The notes under the pieces are model-generated. The model did not search any database, was not told where the DNA came from, and saw only the letters and a list, made by a program, of their open reading frames with translations. A DNA stretch of 64,000 bases from Sphingomonas sp. R-74633 (GTDB lineage: Bacteria; Pseudomonadota; Alphaproteobacteria; Sphingomonadales; Sphingomonadaceae), in contig NZ_JACCFG010000001.1 in NCBI RefSeq assembly GCF_013416555.1, positions 1 through 64,000 on the forward strand, written 5' to 3'. A program made the position numbers and the translations under genes. Positions 15,117 to 23,349 of this stretch are shown one piece after another (the stretch's first letter is position 1; each line of letters opens with the position of its first letter).

Positions 15117-16412
15117 TCAGGGCAGCACGTCGGGCGCGTGCGGCGCGTCCTCGGCCTTGTAGAGCCGGTTCGCGCACCAGGCCGAGGCGAGGCAGAGCAG
15201 CACCACGACCCACACGCATTCGGCGACGCCGACCCCGGGGATGTTGCTCACCCCGAAGATGCCGACCGATCCGAACACCATGAAGCCCGAATTGACGATG
15301 TTGTTCGCCGCCACCGTCCGCGCAGTCTGCGACTTCTCCACGGTGGTGGTCAGAAAGGCATAGAGCGGCACCACGAACATGCCGCCGGTGATCGCGATTG
15401 CGAGCAGCGATCCCAGCACCGCCCAGCCGATCGGCAGCGCGACGAACTCGGCGGTCTTGAGCAGCGGGCCTTCGTGGATCGGCCAGAAATGCGCAGTCGC
15501 GTAGAAGCCGATCACGAACACCATCATCGCCAGCACTGAACGTACCGCGTATTTTGCCGAGACATGGCCCTTGAGCAGCCGGTTGATGATCACCGATCCG
15601 ATCGCGATGCCCACCGAGAAGATGCCCAGGAATACGCTCGCCACGTCCTTCTGGGCATGGAAGACGTTCTTGACGAGCGGCGGGAACAGCACGCCAAGCA
15701 CCGCGGCAATCGTCCAGAATACGCTGATCGCGATGATCGCCAGATAGAGCCGGCGGATGTGCATCGTCGCCGAGATCAGCCGCCACGAGGCGCGGAAGAT
15801 GTTGAAGTCGATCTTGAGCTTGGTCATCGGCGGCGCCGGCGGGATCTTGAGCGAGGCGAGCCAGCCCAGCACTGCCACACCGACCACCGCGAAGCCCGCC
15901 GCATGCGCGCTGATCACGCCGCCGGCGATCGTGCCGCACAGGATGGCGATATAGGTGCCGGCCTCGACCATGCCTGTGCCGCCCAGCACGTCGTCTTCCT
16001 CAAGATGCTGGGGCAGGATCGCATATTTGATCGGGCCGAAGAACGCCGAGTGGATGCCCATGCCGACCAGCGCGACGAGCATCAGCTCCAGGCTCTTCAG
16101 GAATATGCCCGAGGCGCCGATTAGCATGATCCCGAACTCGCAGGCCTTGATGATCCGCATGATCTTCGCCTTGTCGTAGCTGTCGGCGAGCTGGCCGGCG
16201 AGCGCGGAGAAGAGGAAGAAGGGCAGGATGAAGATGCCGGTGGCGATCGCGCTGAACCGGGTCTCGTCCTCGACCGAGTTGAAGATCTGGTAGGTCGCGA
16301 AGAAGATCATCGCGTTCTTGAACAGATTGTCGTTGAACGCGCCGAGGAACTGGGTGACGAACAGCGGCAGGAACCGGCGCTCCCGCATCAAACCGAGCGC
16401 CGCACCATGCAT
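15117..16412 (-). CDS. MFS transporter, LplT/lysophospholipid-type
   Basis: It is a 431-aa major facilitator with about 12 hydrophobic segments. The N-terminal RFLPLFVTQFLGAFNDNLFK is characteristic of the LplT and Aas/PlsC-linked lysophospholipid flippase branch, as are GIHSAFFGPIKYAILP and LGGTGMVEAGTYIAILCG. LplT moves lyso-phosphatidylethanolamine across the inner membrane for re-acylation. No acyltransferase or acyl-ACP synthetase domain is fused here, in contrast to some relatives, and none lies next door. The substrate is inferred from family resemblance only. Confidence 0.78.
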   Translation of the reverse strand: MHGAALGLMRERRFLPLFVTQFLGAFNDNLFKNAMIFFATYQIFNSVEDETRFSAIATGIFILPFFLFSALAGQLADSYDKAKIMRIIKACEFGIMLIGASGIFLKSLELMLVALVGMGIHSAFFGPIKYAILPQHLEEDDVLGGTGMVEAGTYIAILCGTIAGGVISAHAAGFAVVGVAVLGWLASLKIPPAPPMTKLKIDFNIFRASWRLISATMHIRRLYLAIIAISVFWTIAAVLGVLFPPLVKNVFHAQKDVASVFLGIFSVGIAIGSVIINRLLKGHVSAKYAVRSVLAMMVFVIGFYATAHFWPIHEGPLLKTAEFVALPIGWAVLGSLLAIAITGGMFVVPLYAFLTTTVEKSQTARTVAANNIVNSGFMVFGSVGIFGVSNIPGVGVAECVWVVVLLCLASAWCANRLYKAEDAPHAPDVLP

Positions 16413-16525
16413 AAGCGAACCTTACCTCTGAATGCGGGTATTCCCGCTGAACAAGGCGTGGCCATAGCCGAGGGGCCTATGTTGCGGCAATCGGTTAATG
16501 GCACCGGTGGCGGGCAAGGCCAGCC

Positions 16526-16798
16526 TCAACGTTCGCAGGCGCGCTCGTCCAGCGTCAGTGCTAGGCCGCGTGCGGATCCATGCACGGCATCCCCGACGTG
16601 GCAATTGAGCCGCGTCGCCAGCACTTGCTTCGATCCGAAGGCGCCGTCCTCCGTTCGGGCCGTGACGACGACTTCGTCGGCGCTCCATTTGGGGTTCGCG
16701 TGCGGCGCGATACTGATGACCACAGCCCATGCCTCTCGCTTCGGCTGTTGGGAGCAGGCGGCCAGAAGAGCCGTTGCCAGAAGAGCCAGAGTTTTCAT
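16526..16798 (-). CDS. Small lipoprotein, translationally coupled to the LacI gene
   Basis: It is a 90-aa protein with a clear lipoprotein signal peptide: MKTLALLATALLAAC, lipobox LAAC followed by SQQ. The mature part has two more cysteines (LNCHVGD and DERACER) that could form a disulfide. Its ATG overlaps the stop of the upstream LacI gene (ATGA), and the GGAGG just before it sits inside that gene. No domain was recognised. It is expressed with the regulator, so its link with sugar uptake is guesswork. Confidence 0.7.
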   Translation of the reverse strand: MKTLALLATALLAACSQQPKREAWAVVISIAPHANPKWSADEVVVTARTEDGAFGSKQVLATRLNCHVGDAVHGSARGLALTLDERACER

Positions 16799-17808
16799 CC
16801 TCCGCAGGACTCCCGCACGATAAGGTCGGTCGGCAGCCGTTCGGCGCTGGGGTCGGGGGAGGGGTCGAGGATCCGCGAGACGAGCTGGCGGCCCGCCTCG
16901 AACGTGTCCTGCCGGATCGTGCTGAGCGCCGGCGTGCTCAGCCGCGCGAGCATCATGTCGTCATAACCGACCACCGAGACGTCGCCCGGTACCGATACGC
17001 CCGCCCGGCGCAGCGCGCGGATCGCACCCAGCGCGATCAGATCGGACGAGGCGACGATGCCGTCGAAATGGACTTGGCGCCGGAGCAATCGGCTTACCGC
17101 CGCATCGGCCGATTCGAGCTCGAAATCGACCGGCACCACCAGTTTGGGGTCCATCTCGAGCCCGGCTTCCTTCAGCGCCTCGGCATAGCCGCGCTTGCGC
17201 TGCATCGACTCTGGATCGGTGCCGCCCAGGAACAGGATCGCCTTGCGCCCCAGCCGCGCCAGATGCGCCGTCGCGCGCCGCCCCCCCAGCTGGTTGTCCG
17301 ACCCGATCGAGCAATAGCGCTGCCCGGCCATCTGCGCGCCCCACACCACGAAATTGGCGTTGCTGTCGGTCAGCTGGTTGAACGCGTCGTGCAGCATCGA
17401 CTGGCCGAGGAAGATCACGCCGCTCGCCCGGCTGGTCGTGGTCGTGGCGACCAGATCTTCATAGTCGTGCGGCGTGGTGTGGCTCACCGTGAAGTCACAG
17501 TCGCGCGCACGCGCCGCTTCGCCGATGCTGGCGAGCAGCTCGAGGAAGAAGGGGTGCGACAGCGGCAGCGGCCGCCCGCGCATGAAGGGCGTGACGATCA
17601 CGATCGTCCCCTCGGCCCCCACCGGCGCGGCCGGCATATAGGGGCGGAAGGGATAGTCATGGTCGCGTGCCAGCGCCCAGATCTTCTGCTTGGTCCGCGC
17701 GCTGATTAGCGGGTGATCGTTGAGCGCCCGCGAAACGGTCGAGATCGACACGCCGGCCAGCTTCGCCAGATCCTCCAGCGTCGTATTGTTGTTGCTACTG
17801 CTGCCCAT
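16795..17808 (-). CDS. LacI-family regulator of the saccharide-uptake locus
   Basis: It has an N-terminal helix-turn-helix LEDLAKLAGVSISTVSRALN, then an effector-binding domain of LacI type (IVIVTPFMRGRPLPLSHPF, GRKAILFLGGTDPESMQRKR, VSVVGYDDMMLARLSTPALS). From the ATG at 17808 it is 337 aa; a TTG three codons earlier is possible. It is divergent from the SLC45-like transporter with only 58 bp between the two start codons, which makes it the likely repressor of that gene and of the receptor operon beyond. Maltooligosaccharide or a related glucoside is the probable effector, inferred from neighbours. Confidence 0.92.
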   Translation of the reverse strand: MGSSSNNNTTLEDLAKLAGVSISTVSRALNDHPLISARTKQKIWALARDHDYPFRPYMPAAPVGAEGTIVIVTPFMRGRPLPLSHPFFLELLASIGEAARARDCDFTVSHTTPHDYEDLVATTTTSRASGVIFLGQSMLHDAFNQLTDSNANFVVWGAQMAGQRYCSIGSDNQLGGRRATAHLARLGRKAILFLGGTDPESMQRKRGYAEALKEAGLEMDPKLVVPVDFELESADAAVSRLLRRQVHFDGIVASSDLIALGAIRALRRAGVSVPGDVSVVGYDDMMLARLSTPALSTIRQDTFEAGRQLVSRILDPSPDPSAERLPTDLIVRESCGG

Positions 17809-17866
17809 TGTGCCCAAGCTTGAGAAAAGCCGAATACGGCCAGATTAACGCATCGAGGGGGTTCCA

Positions 17867-19399
17867 TTGCAAGCAGGCCGGCCGGACGGGGCTAGCGATG
17901 CCGCGCGTGCGGGAACGCGGCTCAGCCTGCTGCAAATCTGGAACATGTGCTTCGGATTGCTCGGCATCCAGATCGTCTGGGGCCTGCAGAACGTCAACAC
18001 CAGCCGCATCTTCCAGACGCTCGGTGCCGAGCTCGACGATCTTGCGATATTGTGGATCGCGGGCCCCGCCACGGGCCTGCTCGTCCAGCCGATCATCGGC
18101 CATCTGAGCGACCGCACCCGCGGCCGGCTCGGCCGGCGACGGCCCTATATCCTGGCCGGCGCCTTGTGCACGGCGCTGGCGCTGTTCCTGATGCCCAATG
18201 CCACCAGCTTGTGGGCGGCGAGCCTGATGCTCTGGGTGCTCACCGCGTCGATCAACATCGCGATGGAGCCGTTCCGCGCGCTGGTGGCGGACCGCGTGCC
18301 TGAGGCGCAGCGCACCGCCGGCTTCGCGATGCAGGTGTTCTTCATCGGCGTCGGTGCGGTGTTCGCCTCGGCGCTGCCCTGGATGCTCGTCCATTGGGCG
18401 GGGCTCAGCGGCCAGCCCGAGCCGGGCATGCTGCCGCAATCGGTGCGCACTGCCTTCTATATCGGCGGTTTCTGCCTGCTGGTGGCGGTGAGCTGGACGA
18501 TCGTCACCACCCCGGAATGCCCGCCGCCGCCGCGCCTGCCCGACGAGGCGATGCCCCCGCATATCCTGTCGCGCGAGCGCGCCGCCTCGCTGGTCCGCCA
18601 CGGCATCGCCTGGATGCTCGCCGGCCTCGCCATCGCGGGGGCCGCAGCACTCGCCGGCTGGAAGCGCGAAATCTACGTCATCGCCGGCATCGCCTTCCTG
18701 TTCGGATTGCTCCAGGCCGTGGTGGTCCGCCTGCGCCGGCTGGGGCGCAGCTCGATCGGCATGCTCGAGATCGTCGAGGACATCCGCTCGATGCCCGAGC
18801 TGCTCAAGCGTCTCGCGCTCGTCCAGTTCTTCACTTGGTACGGGCTGTTCGCGATGTGGATCTACACCGTGCCCGCGCTGGCGCTGCGCCACTATGGCAC
18901 CGCCGATCCCACTTCGCCGGGCTATAATGCCGCGGCGGACTGGGTGGGGGTGTTGTTCGCCGGCTATAACGGCGTCGCCGCGCTCGGTGCGCTGCTGCTG
19001 CCCCGTATCGGCGAGCGGCTCGGCCGCCGCGCGACGCACGCGCTGTGCCTGTGCTTCGGTGCCGCCGGGCTGCTCGGCTTCCTGCTCGTCGACAATCCGG
19101 TGGCCTTGTGGCTGCCGATGGTGGGTGTCGGCCTGGCCTGGGCGGCGATCCTGTCGATGCCCTATGCCATGCTCGCCGGCAGCGTGCCCCCCGGCAAGGC
19201 CGGCGTCTATATGGGCATCCACAACATGTTCCTGGTGATCCCCCAGCTCGTCGCCTCGACGATGCTCGGGCCGCTGGTCGGCCGCGTCTTTCATGGCCAG
19301 GCCGAATATGCGCTGGTCCTTGCCGCCGCCGCTTTGCTGATTGCAGCAGGCTTCGCGCTCAGGCTTCCGCGCAGCGCCGATACCGGCGCCCGACCCTAA
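17867..19399 (+). CDS. MFS sugar transporter, SLC45/GPH-like (maltose/sucrose type)
   Basis: It is a 510-aa inner-membrane transporter with about 12 membrane segments. The N-terminal [20 protein letters not shown] and the loop [20 protein letters not shown] are hallmarks of the SLC45 family and of bacterial maltose/sucrose symporters. The start is a TTG at 17867, supported by GAGGGGG 6 nt upstream and by the absence of any ATG before the first helix. It would import the sugar released in the periplasm by the GH97 enzyme. It is co-oriented with the receptor gene 522 bp downstream and divergent from its LacI regulator. Confidence 0.9.
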   Translation: MQAGRPDGASDAARAGTRLSLLQIWNMCFGLLGIQIVWGLQNVNTSRIFQTLGAELDDLAILWIAGPATGLLVQPIIGHLSDRTRGRLGRRRPYILAGALCTALALFLMPNATSLWAASLMLWVLTASINIAMEPFRALVADRVPEAQRTAGFAMQVFFIGVGAVFASALPWMLVHWAGLSGQPEPGMLPQSVRTAFYIGGFCLLVAVSWTIVTTPECPPPPRLPDEAMPPHILSRERAASLVRHGIAWMLAGLAIAGAAALAGWKREIYVIAGIAFLFGLLQAVVVRLRRLGRSSIGMLEIVEDIRSMPELLKRLALVQFFTWYGLFAMWIYTVPALALRHYGTADPTSPGYNAAADWVGVLFAGYNGVAALGALLLPRIGERLGRRATHALCLCFGAAGLLGFLLVDNPVALWLPMVGVGLAWAAILSMPYAMLAGSVPPGKAGVYMGIHNMFLVIPQLVASTMLGPLVGRVFHGQAEYALVLAAAALLIAAGFALRLPRSADTGARP

Positions 19400-19921
19400 T
19401 CCCCCACGGGCAAGCAAGATGGCATGGCGTTGCATTGCGGCCGCCTGTTTGTGCAAAATTTGCATAATAAGCAAGGCAAAATTGCACGTTGTGAGTCGCT
19501 TGTTGCGGTAACAATTTGCACCAAAGTAGCTACCGCCTCTCATAAAGCCGTTATAAAATAACAAGATATGAGCAATTCTCTTAGGGATAATTTCCCTCTT
19601 GCGGTTATGCTCAATTTACGCAAAGTTACGCAAAGTGAGCCGCCCGGTAGGGCCGAGGGCATTCCACGCCTCCGGACGGTCGGCTCGCAACGCACGGCGG
19701 CGCCATCGAGCGTGGCCGGCACAAAGGAGGGTGTCTTGGGGGAAGCGCGGCAAAGCCGGCTTGCGATACAGCGCATCAGCGCGCGGCATGGCCGTGCGCG
19801 TGTTTCGCGCGATCGCTCTTCCACGCACCAGCAACCGGATTGACGTGACGCCGTGGGGCAGGGGCCCCGCGGCGCCGCGCGTGCAACAGCTCCGCAAAGG
19901 GGCGAAACGGAGGGAGGAAAC
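19400..19921 (+). promoter_or_regulatory. 522-bp non-coding leader upstream of the TonB receptor
   Basis: No convincing gene lies here; the short open frames lack ribosome sites and recognisable domains. The first ~230 bp are clearly more AT-rich than the surroundings and hold the operator-like palindromes listed separately, a TATAAAATAAC stretch near 19551, and a direct repeat ACGCAAAGTT/ACGCAAAGTG at 19618-19637. The last ~150 bp are GC-rich and end in a strong GGAGGGAGG ribosome site. I infer the regulated promoter and long 5' leader of the receptor mRNA. Confidence 0.6.
19451..19522. promoter_or_regulatory. Three operator-like sites with the core GTGCAAWWTT
   Basis: TGCAAAATTTGCA at 19452-19464 is a perfect inverted repeat with 6-bp arms and a one-base centre. 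A second copy in opposite orientation, GGCAAAATTGCAC, spans 19475-19487, and a third, CAATTTGCACC, ends at 19522. LacI-family repressors bind such symmetrical sites, often in pairs. The LacI regulator at 16795-17808 is the natural candidate. Binding is inferred. Confidence 0.5.
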
Positions 19922-22900
19922 ATGAAGCAGATCACCGCACTCAGGGGGAGTGCCTCGCTTGCCGCAATAGTCCTGATGGGCTTTGCCGGCGCGGCGCAGG
20001 CGCAGACCGCCCAGGCCCCGGCCAGCGCACCCGAGGCCGCGCAGGAAGACAATGGCGATGCAATCGTCGTCGTCGGCGTCCGCAAGGCACTCGAGACCGC
20101 GCAGACGATCAAGCGCGATTCCGACACGGTCGTCGACTCGATCACCGCCACCGACATCGGCGCTTTCCCGGACACGTCGGTTTCGGGCGCGCTCCAGCGC
20201 GTGCCGGGCATTACCACTTCGCGCATGCAGTCGACTGACGACTCCACCCACCCCTCGGGCGAGCCCACCGGCGTGCTCATCCGCGGCCTCACCTTCGTCC
20301 GCACCGAGTTCAACGGGCGCGACAGCTTCTCGGCCGACAGCTATCGCGGCCTCAACTTCAACGACATCTCGCCCGAGCTGATGTCGGGCGTCGACGCGTA
20401 CAAGAACCAGACCGCGGAGATGATCGAAGGCGGCCTGGCTGGCACGGTCAATCTGCGCACTCGCCTGCCGTTCGATCAGAAGGGCCTCGTCGTCGCCGGC
20501 AATGCCAAGGCGACCTATGGCGATCGCTCGAAGGAGTGGACCGGCGAGTTCTCGGGACTGATCTCCAACACTTGGGAAACCAATATCGGCCGCTTCGGCC
20601 TGATGGCGGATTTCGCCCGCAGCCATGTCGTCACGCGCACGGAAAGCGTGATCATGGACAAGATCGACACCTATTGCTCCGCCGGCGCCGTCAACGGCGC
20701 GGGCAACGGCATTGTGAACAACGGCGTGGTCGCCTGCAGCGCCAATTCGTTCGGCGGCTCGGGCTGGGCCTATATCCCGGATGGCATCCGCTATTCGCAG
20801 GTCGATTACGACCGTACCCGCCGCGGCATCTCGCTGGCCGGCCAGTATGAGAACAATTCCGGCAATTTCCGCCTGACCACCCAGTATAACGACAGCGAGT
20901 ATCACAACGCCTGGCTCGAGCGGGCCAGCCACGTGATCTTCGACGGCAATTACTATGGCACGCCGGCCTTTAATCCGCGCGCCAGCTCGATCCTCGGCGC
21001 CGCGCCGGGCACGCCCGCCTTCGTCTTCGGCTCGGACGGCATGCTGCAGTCGGGAACGCTGACCCAGGGCCATGGCAGCTGGGCGGGCAGCTGGAGCAGC
21101 ACCGCCGACGCGATCAACACCGGCTCGGCCGTGCCGGGCCTGCCCTTCGTCAACAATTGCGCCGCGCCGTCGGTCTGCTCGACGCTGCAGGACGGCCTCT
21201 ATTTCCAGAACGAGGCCCGCAACTTCGATCACCGCGAGCGGACCCAGGACCTTTCGGGCAACATCAGCTGGGATCCGACCGAGCGGCTCCACATCAACCT
21301 CGATGCGCAGCACATCTGGGCCAACACGACCAATGACGACATCCTCGTCGCGGTCGGCTCGATGGCCAATATGCAGTACAGCGTCGACAGCAAGGGCGTC
21401 CCCAAGGTCGCGCTGCTGCCCGGCTCGAACGTCAACTACGCCACCGGCGGCGTCTCCAACCCGCACAATTACTGGCTGCCGTTCATCCAGGCGCACATGG
21501 AAGACAATGACGCCAAGGAAACCGCCTTCCGTGGTGACGCCGAATATGACTTTAACGAGGGCAGCTGGCTGGACTCGCTGAAGGTCGGCGTGCGCTATGC
21601 CGATCGCAGCCAGACGGTCCGCTACTCGACGTTCAACTGGACGCCGATCTCGGCCTCGTGGAACTGCAACGGCCCGGGCTTCAACATCGATAACACCACG
21701 CCCGCCGCTTATCCGGCCTGCGCCGCGGGCCATCCCAACTTCAAGGGCTATGGCGCCGGCCTGTGGGAAACCACCACGCTCGGCAGCAACTTCTTCGACG
21801 GCAATGTCTATGACAATCCCGGCCTGGTCTATCTCAGCCGCGATGTGTTGCAGGATCGCGCCCGGCTGGTGCAGGGGCTGAGCGGCCCGACCACCAACTC
21901 GCCGATCTCGCCGGGCTGGTCGCCGATCTGCGACCGTCCCGACGCCACGGTCAACGATTGCTACCTCCCGTCCGAGGTGATGCACGTCAAGGAGAAGACC
22001 ACCGCGGCCTATGCGATGATCCGCTTCGGCGGGGACGGCATGAACCTTGGCAGCGTCAACGTCCGCGGCAATGTCGGCCTGCGTTACGTCCATACCAACA
22101 TCGCGTCGGACGGCAGCGTCGGCTATCCGCTGACCAGCACCTTCGCCAACTACCAGCCCTGCGGCTCGGCGCTGCCGGTAAACTGGATCGTCAACCCGAT
22201 GTGCTTCGCCACGCCGCAGGTCACTGCATTCGCCAGCGGCGGCGGCACGCCCAACACCTACAAGACCGGCTATGACAACTGGCTGCCGAGCTTCAACATC
22301 CGCTTCGGCTTCAGCGACAAGACCTTCATGCGCTTCGGCTATTCGCGGGCGATGTCGCGGCCGGACTTCGGCCTGCTGCGCAACTTCGTCTCGATCCAGG
22401 GCCCGACGCTCGATGGTTCGGCGACCTCGCCGTATCTGGTGCGGAACGGGGCGGGCACGGTCACCGGCTACAACTTCGTGTTCCGCGCGGACTCGGGCTA
22501 TCCGGCGCTGAAGCCGATCACCGCCGACCAGTTCGACCTCACCTTCGAACATTATTTCGGCCGCAGCAGTTCGTTCACCGCCGATGTCTTTTACAAGAAG
22601 CTGAACTCGAGCATCGCGTACGGCGAGTTCTACCGCAGCTTCACCAATAACGGCTCGACCCAGACGGTGCTGATGCGCGGTCCGCGCAATGGCGAGGATG
22701 GCGGGTCGCTGAAGGGCGTCGAACTCGCGTTCCAGACCTTCTTCGACTTCCTGCCGGGCGCGCTTAGCGGGCTTGGTACGCAGCTGAACTACACGTTCGT
22801 CGACCAGTCGAACATCAGCAACTCGAACCTGGTTACGGTGGGCGGGCTCGACTCGGGCAGCACCGCCGGGTTCGGCGCGGGCCTCGACGTGTCGGGCGGA

Positions 22901-23287
22901 CGCGGCGTGGTGATGGACTCGCACCAGCTGGCCGGCATCTCGAAGCACACGTTCAACGCCGTGCTGCTCTACGAAAAGGGCCCGGTGGGCATGCGTGTCG
23001 CCTATAACTGGCGCTCGCGCTTCCTCACCAACAACCTCGACTGCTGCATCGGCCTGCCGGTGTTCCAGAAGGAGGCGGGCTTCCTCGACGGCTCGCTGCG
23101 CTTCTCGCTGGCCAAATGGGTCGAGCTCTCGATCGAAGGATCGAACCTGCTCGGCACCACCAGCGTGTTCCAGCAGCAGATCTTCGGCGACACGAGCAAG
23201 ACGCCCGGCGCCAAGCCCGTTTACCGTGACGCAAACTGGAGCCGCGTCGATCGCCGCTTCCAGTTCGGCGCCCGGTTCAAGTTCTAA
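19922..23287 (+). CDS. TonB-dependent receptor, saccharide-uptake type
   Basis: It is a 1,121-aa outer-membrane receptor. The signal peptide ends FAGAAQAQT. A TonB-box-like DAIVVVGV follows at about residue 40, then the plug domain (DIGAFPDTSVSGALQRVPGI, GVLIRGLTFVRTEFNGRD, EGGLAGTVNLRTRLPFD), and the 22-strand barrel with the usual C-terminal aromatic residue (QFGARFKF). No N-terminal signalling (STN) domain is present. The large size and plug style fit the sphingomonad/Caulobacter/Xanthomonas carbohydrate receptors. The start at 19922 has GGAGGGAGG 4 nt upstream; upstream in-frame extension is not plausible. Placement with GH97 and the SLC45-like transporter suggests maltooligosaccharide or another alpha-glucoside as cargo. 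Confidence 0.95.
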   Translation: MKQITALRGSASLAAIVLMGFAGAAQAQTAQAPASAPEAAQEDNGDAIVVVGVRKALETAQTIKRDSDTVVDSITATDIGAFPDTSVSGALQRVPGITTSRMQSTDDSTHPSGEPTGVLIRGLTFVRTEFNGRDSFSADSYRGLNFNDISPELMSGVDAYKNQTAEMIEGGLAGTVNLRTRLPFDQKGLVVAGNAKATYGDRSKEWTGEFSGLISNTWETNIGRFGLMADFARSHVVTRTESVIMDKIDTYCSAGAVNGAGNGIVNNGVVACSANSFGGSGWAYIPDGIRYSQVDYDRTRRGISLAGQYENNSGNFRLTTQYNDSEYHNAWLERASHVIFDGNYYGTPAFNPRASSILGAAPGTPAFVFGSDGMLQSGTLTQGHGSWAGSWSSTADAINTGSAVPGLPFVNNCAAPSVCSTLQDGLYFQNEARNFDHRERTQDLSGNISWDPTERLHINLDAQHIWANTTNDDILVAVGSMANMQYSVDSKGVPKVALLPGSNVNYATGGVSNPHNYWLPFIQAHMEDNDAKETAFRGDAEYDFNEGSWLDSLKVGVRYADRSQTVRYSTFNWTPISASWNCNGPGFNIDNTTPAAYPACAAGHPNFKGYGAGLWETTTLGSNFFDGNVYDNPGLVYLSRDVLQDRARLVQGLSGPTTNSPISPGWSPICDRPDATVNDCYLPSEVMHVKEKTTAAYAMIRFGGDGMNLGSVNVRGNVGLRYVHTNIASDGSVGYPLTSTFANYQPCGSALPVNWIVNPMCFATPQVTAFASGGGTPNTYKTGYDNWLPSFNIRFGFSDKTFMRFGYSRAMSRPDFGLLRNFVSIQGPTLDGSATSPYLVRNGAGTVTGYNFVFRADSGYPALKPITADQFDLTFEHYFGRSSSFTADVFYKKLNSSIAYGEFYRSFTNNGSTQTVLMRGPRNGEDGGSLKGVELAFQTFFDFLPGALSGLGTQLNYTFVDQSNISNSNLVTVGGLDSGSTAGFGAGLDVSGGRGVVMDSHQLAGISKHTFNAVLLYEKGPVGMRVAYNWRSRFLTNNLDCCIGLPVFQKEAGFLDGSLRFSLAKWVELSIEGSNLLGTTSVFQQQIFGDTSKTPGAKPVYRDANWSRVDRRFQFGARFKF

Positions 23288-23294
23288 CTCCCCT

Positions 23295-23332
23295 CGGCGC
23301 CGTCGTTCCTTCATTCCGGCGGCGCCGTTTTT
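23295..23332 (+). terminator. Hairpin with T-run between receptor and halogenase genes
   Basis: CGGCGCCG at 23295-23302 pairs with CGGCGCCG at 23320-23327 and is followed by TTTTTCTC, the form of a Rho-independent terminator. It starts 8 bp after the receptor stop codon. Since the next gene starts at 23350 on the same strand without an obvious separate promoter, partial read-through would lower expression of the downstream genes relative to the receptor. Confidence 0.7.
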
Positions 23333-23349
23333 CTCTTCAGGGGGTTGTC

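Noticed and set aside
17795..19564. A 589-codon open frame on the minus strand opposite the SLC45-like transporter
   Set aside because: The low-complexity Arg/Gln/His/Glu-rich translation is the complement of hydrophobic membrane codons; the plus-strand transporter explains the region.
19568..19843. Short open frame of 91 codons in the receptor leader
   Set aside because: It has no ribosome site and no recognisable motif, and it spans operator-like DNA and an abrupt base-composition change.
19616..23314. A 1,232-codon open frame on the minus strand opposite the TonB receptor
   Set aside because: The receptor frame on the plus strand has signal peptide, plug, barrel and ribosome site. The antisense chain is Arg/Ala/Glu/Val-rich with no recognisable domain.
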